NCBI GenBank assembly: GCA_020845495.1 | Contig: JADLFM010000021.1 | Span: forward strand, 1-6,769 | Direction: 5' to 3' | DNA from: Chloroflexota bacterium | GTDB taxonomy: Bacteria; Chloroflexota; UBA6077; JACCZL01 | DNA: 6,769 bases | Shown here: positions 3,857 through 6,769 of the stretch, in pieces | Layout of the letters: each line of letters opens with the position of its first letter | Numbering within the stretch: position 1 is the stretch's first letter | Position numbers and translations under genes: made by a program | Notes under the pieces: generated by a model | What the model was told of the DNA's origin: nothing | Databases searched by the model: none | The model's input: only the letters and a program-made list of their open reading frames with translations

Positions 3857-6769
3857 TCAAGCCCTTGCAGGATCTGATGGGCGTTGTCTATCAATCGTGG
3901 GTTGACTAGTTGTCCCGACTTCCGCAGCTGCGCTCTGGAACTCTTGGGAGGGATCTTCATCAATCTCGGCTCGTAGCCGCCGCGCATAGTCGGTCAGCAA
4001 GTTGCGAGCTGCGACTCTGCGGCCGCCGAGCGCCAAACAGTTGGCCAAGGCGAGCATGGCAGGTTCGTCGAATGGATCAAGCCCGACGAGGGCGCCCGCC
4101 GCGCGCTCGGAAACATCCACATCGAACATGCTTGTCGGTGCCGCCGCAATGGGGAGGAGTATGTCGCGGATCTCTCGATGTACGGCGAGTTGTTGGACTC
4201 CCGTCCAGTCTTCGTAGCGAAGGTCAGCAAGAAACTCGCCGCGGACAAGGTCGATGGTCCGTCGCGCGAGCGCTTGGCGCTGATGCCAATCTGCACCGGG
4301 GAGTCGAGTGTGCAGGGCTCGGATCTCGTCCAGGTCTGTGCGGACCAAGTCAGGGTTTAGGCCTACGTGGTCAGCATTGCTGATGACATATTCAGGGCTG
4401 TCGCCACCTCGGTAGTTCGGGTCGATACATCTCCGGAGTTGGAAGACTGTCTGGTTAAGGTTGTTGATCGCCGCGTCCGCGTCGGTGTCTGGCCATAGCG
4501 TATCGATGACCATGTCTCGGGTGAGGGTTCCTCGTCCTCCGGTGGCCAGTACCCCAAGTAGTGTGCGCACCCTCTTCTTGTCGATCGGCAGGGCAGCCCC
4601 CGCCCAGTCGCCGCGGTGTAGGCCGACAGTGCCAAAGGTTCGGAGGAATAGGTGGGTGGCCCTCTGATGTTGCAGGAGCCGTCGCGCCTCAGCGACATCT
4701 CGGCCTGGCAAGAGCCTTAGGCCTTCTACCGTATCTCGGTTAGCGTGTTTGACCACCCACCCTAGGAGCATGACTCGATCGTCGTCGGATGCCTTTTCCA
4801 ACGCCGCGAGAATCGCTTCCCGCCACCCCTCAGGATCAGTTGATGCGATGCGCACGAGCAACTTGGTGCCATCTGTGAACTCGAGAAGTGCCTGACTGTG
4901 GGGAGCGTACAGTCGTACCCAATGCCGGAATGGCGTTGCGATATCGGCATCTAGCGCTTCCGTCAACGTTTCCCAGGCCTGCCGCCTCCGGGCCCGTCCT
5001 CCATGTTCGAGAAGTAGCGGACCAATCTTCAGTTCACTGATCAGTGCAGTACTTGTCGCTCCACTTCGCCGGGCGCCAGAGAGCTCGCCGACGGCCGACA
5101 GACACGTCCCGCCACAACTTCCCGACACATGCCTTGCGATTGCCACAGCCGGTTGCCACTCGGGTGCATCCCGTGGATCCGGCTTGCATCGCAGCAGGCG
5201 GTCGTAGGTTTCGCCGATGCGCGACCCGCTCTCGCCGCCTAGGAACATGTTCTCGATGAGCATCGCATCTAAGGCGATTTGGACCGCCGGCCCTAGCGCC
5301 GCGGCAGGCTTCATGGCCTCCTCGAGTACGGCTATCGCAGCCGCGAACCGACCATTCGCAGAGTGGACCCGGGCTAGCCCCACGAGGGCAAGCGAGTGAG
5401 GGCGCGGCCAAGGTGCGGTTCGCAGGCTCCCATCCGTCGCGGCTCGAGCCGCGCTGTCTGGATCGCCGGAATAGAGCAGCGCGGTCACCAATTCAAAGTT
5501 GTCGGCAAACGGGCTGGTAGGCGACTCGGACCAGAATCGAGCGGCCTCTTGAAGGCTGTGGACAGCTTCCCTCAACCGACCCATGCGCCGCAGGATCGCT
5601 CCCGCATTGTGTTTGGCTATTGCCGCGAAATGATCTAGCCCTCGTCTTGTCGCCTCATCATCAACGCGTCGGCACTCGCGCAACACTGAGTCGAGTGGCT
5701 CCGTCAACCAGATTCTCGTTAGAGCCAGATTGCCTTCCAACCGCAGTCTCGTGGCGTGGGCATCCGGCGGTACAGCGTCCAGCCCGGCCTGCGCCATCTC
5801 TGCCGAACGATCCGGATCCCCGTAGTTGGAAAAGACGGAACTGAGCTTGAGGCAGGCAAGTGACTCGAATCTCTTGTCGCCCTTCCGGATGAAGTACGTT
5901 CTAGCACGCTCCAGTGCCTCCAGCGCACGGCCCCAGTCACCTTTGATCCCGCACGTCTCTCCATACAGAAGACTCAGTCGGGCGTTCGTCCGGATCGTGT
6001 CCGCTGGCAGTTGCTCAAGCCATTCGTCCACCAGACCGAGGCGCCCTTCCGCAACAACGTCCTCGCCGTAGCGAGCGATCAGGCGAGCCGCTTGGCGGTG
6101 GAGACCGGCGCGAAGGTAATGGTGGATCGCCTCGGGCCACTGCTCGGTCGTCTCGAAGTACGAGGCGGCGTGGATGTGGAGGCCGGCGACCTCGGCCTCG
6201 GAGCGCTCGCTGATAAGCCGCCGCTCGAGGAACTCGCGGAACAGGTTGTGATAGCGGAAGCGAACGTCGTCAAGGCGGTTCGTGAACAGGCCGCGGTGCT
6301 CCAGGTCGACGAGTTCGCGCCGGCCGTCGTTGACGCCGGTCAGGCGCTCGGCGACTTCGGGGGTGATCTGCTGCAGGATCGAGGTCGACAGCAGGAAGTT
6401 GCGCGTCTCCTCCGATTGCTGGTCCACCACCTCCTCGGCCAGGAAGCTGAACAGGTCACCGTCGTTTTCCGCCGTGATCGATCTGATGAACGCGCTGCGC
6501 TCCTCCGGCGTGGGTCGCTCACGCAGTGAGACCTCGACCAGCTGCAACGAGGCCGCCCAGCCCTCCGTGCGGCGCTCCAACTCGGTGACTTGCGACGGTT
6601 CGAGCGGGTCGTTGTAGACGTCACGGAACAGTTCTGCGATCTCCGGCTCGGTGAAGCGGAGGGCATCGGTTCGGAGCTCGGCGTAGCCACCGTGGGTCTT
6701 GAACCTGGCGAACTGGAGGGTGGGTTTCACCCGCGAGGCGAAGACGAAGCGGCACGTGGCCGGCGCATC
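3857..6769 (-). CDS. MalT-like STAND regulator with C-terminal SARP winged helix and BTAD (5' partial)
   Basis: The frame is open from the right edge: 13 codons reading DAPATCRFVFASR precede the GTG at 6730, so that GTG is internal and the gene starts outside the window. Visible are 970 residues; numbers below count from that GTG. Residues 1-75 are the end of the STAND NTPase (RTDALRFTEPEI at 20-31, RRTEGWAASLQL at 53-64). Residues 92-175 are its winged helix, with FRYHNLFREFLERRL at 158-172. TPR-like helices run from 190 to about 540 (clear ones at 264-288, 375-400, 449-472). A SARP or OmpR-type DNA-binding winged helix is at 695-795, with DTLWPD at 743-748 and NNLNQTVFQLRR at 756-767. A BTAD, itself TPR-like, fills 797-935. 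By family knowledge, ATP and an unknown inducer drive assembly that activates transcription. Wobble GC is 85-100% before about residue 203 and 60-80% after it. The target is unknown; the downstream HD-GYP operon is a candidate. Confidence 0.9.
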   Translation of the reverse strand, partial: DAPATCRFVFASRVKPTLQFARFKTHGGYAELRTDALRFTEPEIAELFRDVYNDPLEPSQVTELERRTEGWAASLQLVEVSLRERPTPEERSAFIRSITAENDGDLFSFLAEEVVDQQSEETRNFLLSTSILQQITPEVAERLTGVNDGRRELVDLEHRGLFTNRLDDVRFRYHNLFREFLERRLISERSEAEVAGLHIHAASYFETTEQWPEAIHHYLRAGLHRQAARLIARYGEDVVAEGRLGLVDEWLEQLPADTIRTNARLSLLYGETCGIKGDWGRALEALERARTYFIRKGDKRFESLACLKLSSVFSNYGDPDRSAEMAQAGLDAVPPDAHATRLRLEGNLALTRIWLTEPLDSVLRECRRVDDEATRRGLDHFAAIAKHNAGAILRRMGRLREAVHSLQEAARFWSESPTSPFADNFELVTALLYSGDPDSAARAATDGSLRTAPWPRPHSLALVGLARVHSANGRFAAAIAVLEEAMKPAAALGPAVQIALDAMLIENMFLGGESGSRIGETYDRLLRCKPDPRDAPEWQPAVAIARHVSGSCGGTCLSAVGELSGARRSGATSTALISELKIGPLLLEHGGRARRRQAWETLTEALDADIATPFRHWVRLYAPHSQALLEFTDGTKLLVRIASTDPEGWREAILAALEKASDDDRVMLLGWVVKHANRDTVEGLRLLPGRDVAEARRLLQHQRATHLFLRTFGTVGLHRGDWAGAALPIDKKRVRTLLGVLATGGRGTLTRDMVIDTLWPDTDADAAINNLNQTVFQLRRCIDPNYRGGDSPEYVISNADHVGLNPDLVRTDLDEIRALHTRLPGADWHQRQALARRTIDLVRGEFLADLRYEDWTGVQQLAVHREIRDILLPIAAAPTSMFDVDVSERAAGALVGLDPFDEPAMLALANCLALGGRRVAARNLLTDYARRLRAEIDEDPSQEFQSAAAEVGTTSQPTIDRQRPSDPARA

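Noticed and set aside
3510..3860. A 116-residue minus-strand frame spanning most of the intergenic gap, starting at TTG over the regulator stop.
   Set aside because: Wobble GC is only 9/20 at 3721-3780, the start is TTG, and the first 80 residues look random; only the last part (3510-3617) has a plausible membrane helix.
6011..6529. A 172-codon plus-strand frame opposite the regulator, with protein-like composition.
   Set aside because: It mirrors the high-GC STAND winged-helix coding region, a known source of long antisense frames, and has no independent gene signal.
6728..6730. GTG as the start of the large regulator.
   Set aside because: The frame stays open upstream to 6769 with STAND-like residues (CRFVFASR), so the gene is cut by the window edge.

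Overview
The window is a GC-rich bacterial stretch in which every supported gene lies on the minus strand, so the reading order runs from high to low coordinates. GC-rich wobble positions, a MalT-like STAND regulator ending in a BTAD domain, an HD-GYP protein with a multi-pass membrane sensor and a DUF5317 domain together suggest a high-GC Terrabacteria lineage. Chloroflexota, or a related soil or freshwater group, is my best guess. This rests on domain content only; there is no marker gene here.

Layout in transcription order. (1) 6769-3857 holds the 3' part of a large signalling ATPase and transcription factor. It contains the end of the STAND NTPase module, its winged helix, TPR repeats, a SARP-type DNA-binding winged helix and a BTAD; the P-loop lies beyond the right edge. 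(2) 3856-3470 is a 387-base gap with no convincing full-size gene. It holds at least four dyad or hairpin elements, a short membrane-helix ORF, and an 8-residue mini-ORF whose stop touches the weak ribosome binding site of the next gene. (3) 3469-2081 is an integral-membrane HD-GYP phosphodiesterase, predicted to hydrolyse cyclic di-GMP. (4) 2091-154 overlaps it by 11 bases and encodes a fusion of an N-terminal DUF5317 membrane domain to a complete MFS_3-type transporter. (5) 104-1 is the start of another membrane protein that runs off the left edge.

The HD-GYP gene, the DUF5317-MFS gene and probably the left-edge gene look like one operon. Its plausible theme is a membrane-sensed second messenger signal coupled to export or uptake. 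Whether the upstream regulator controls this operon is unknown, but it is adjacent and co-oriented, and the intervening DNA is rich in dyads.

The most unusual signal is compositional. Hand-counted wobble GC is about 85-100% in the transporter, in the HD-GYP catalytic half and in the STAND end of the regulator. It falls to about 55-80% from roughly 2780 to 6120. Both switches fall inside genes, at domain boundaries, so the middle may have been exchanged by recombination through conserved flanking domains. No mobile element, CRISPR array, tRNA or rRNA was seen, and I did not find a clearly new system.
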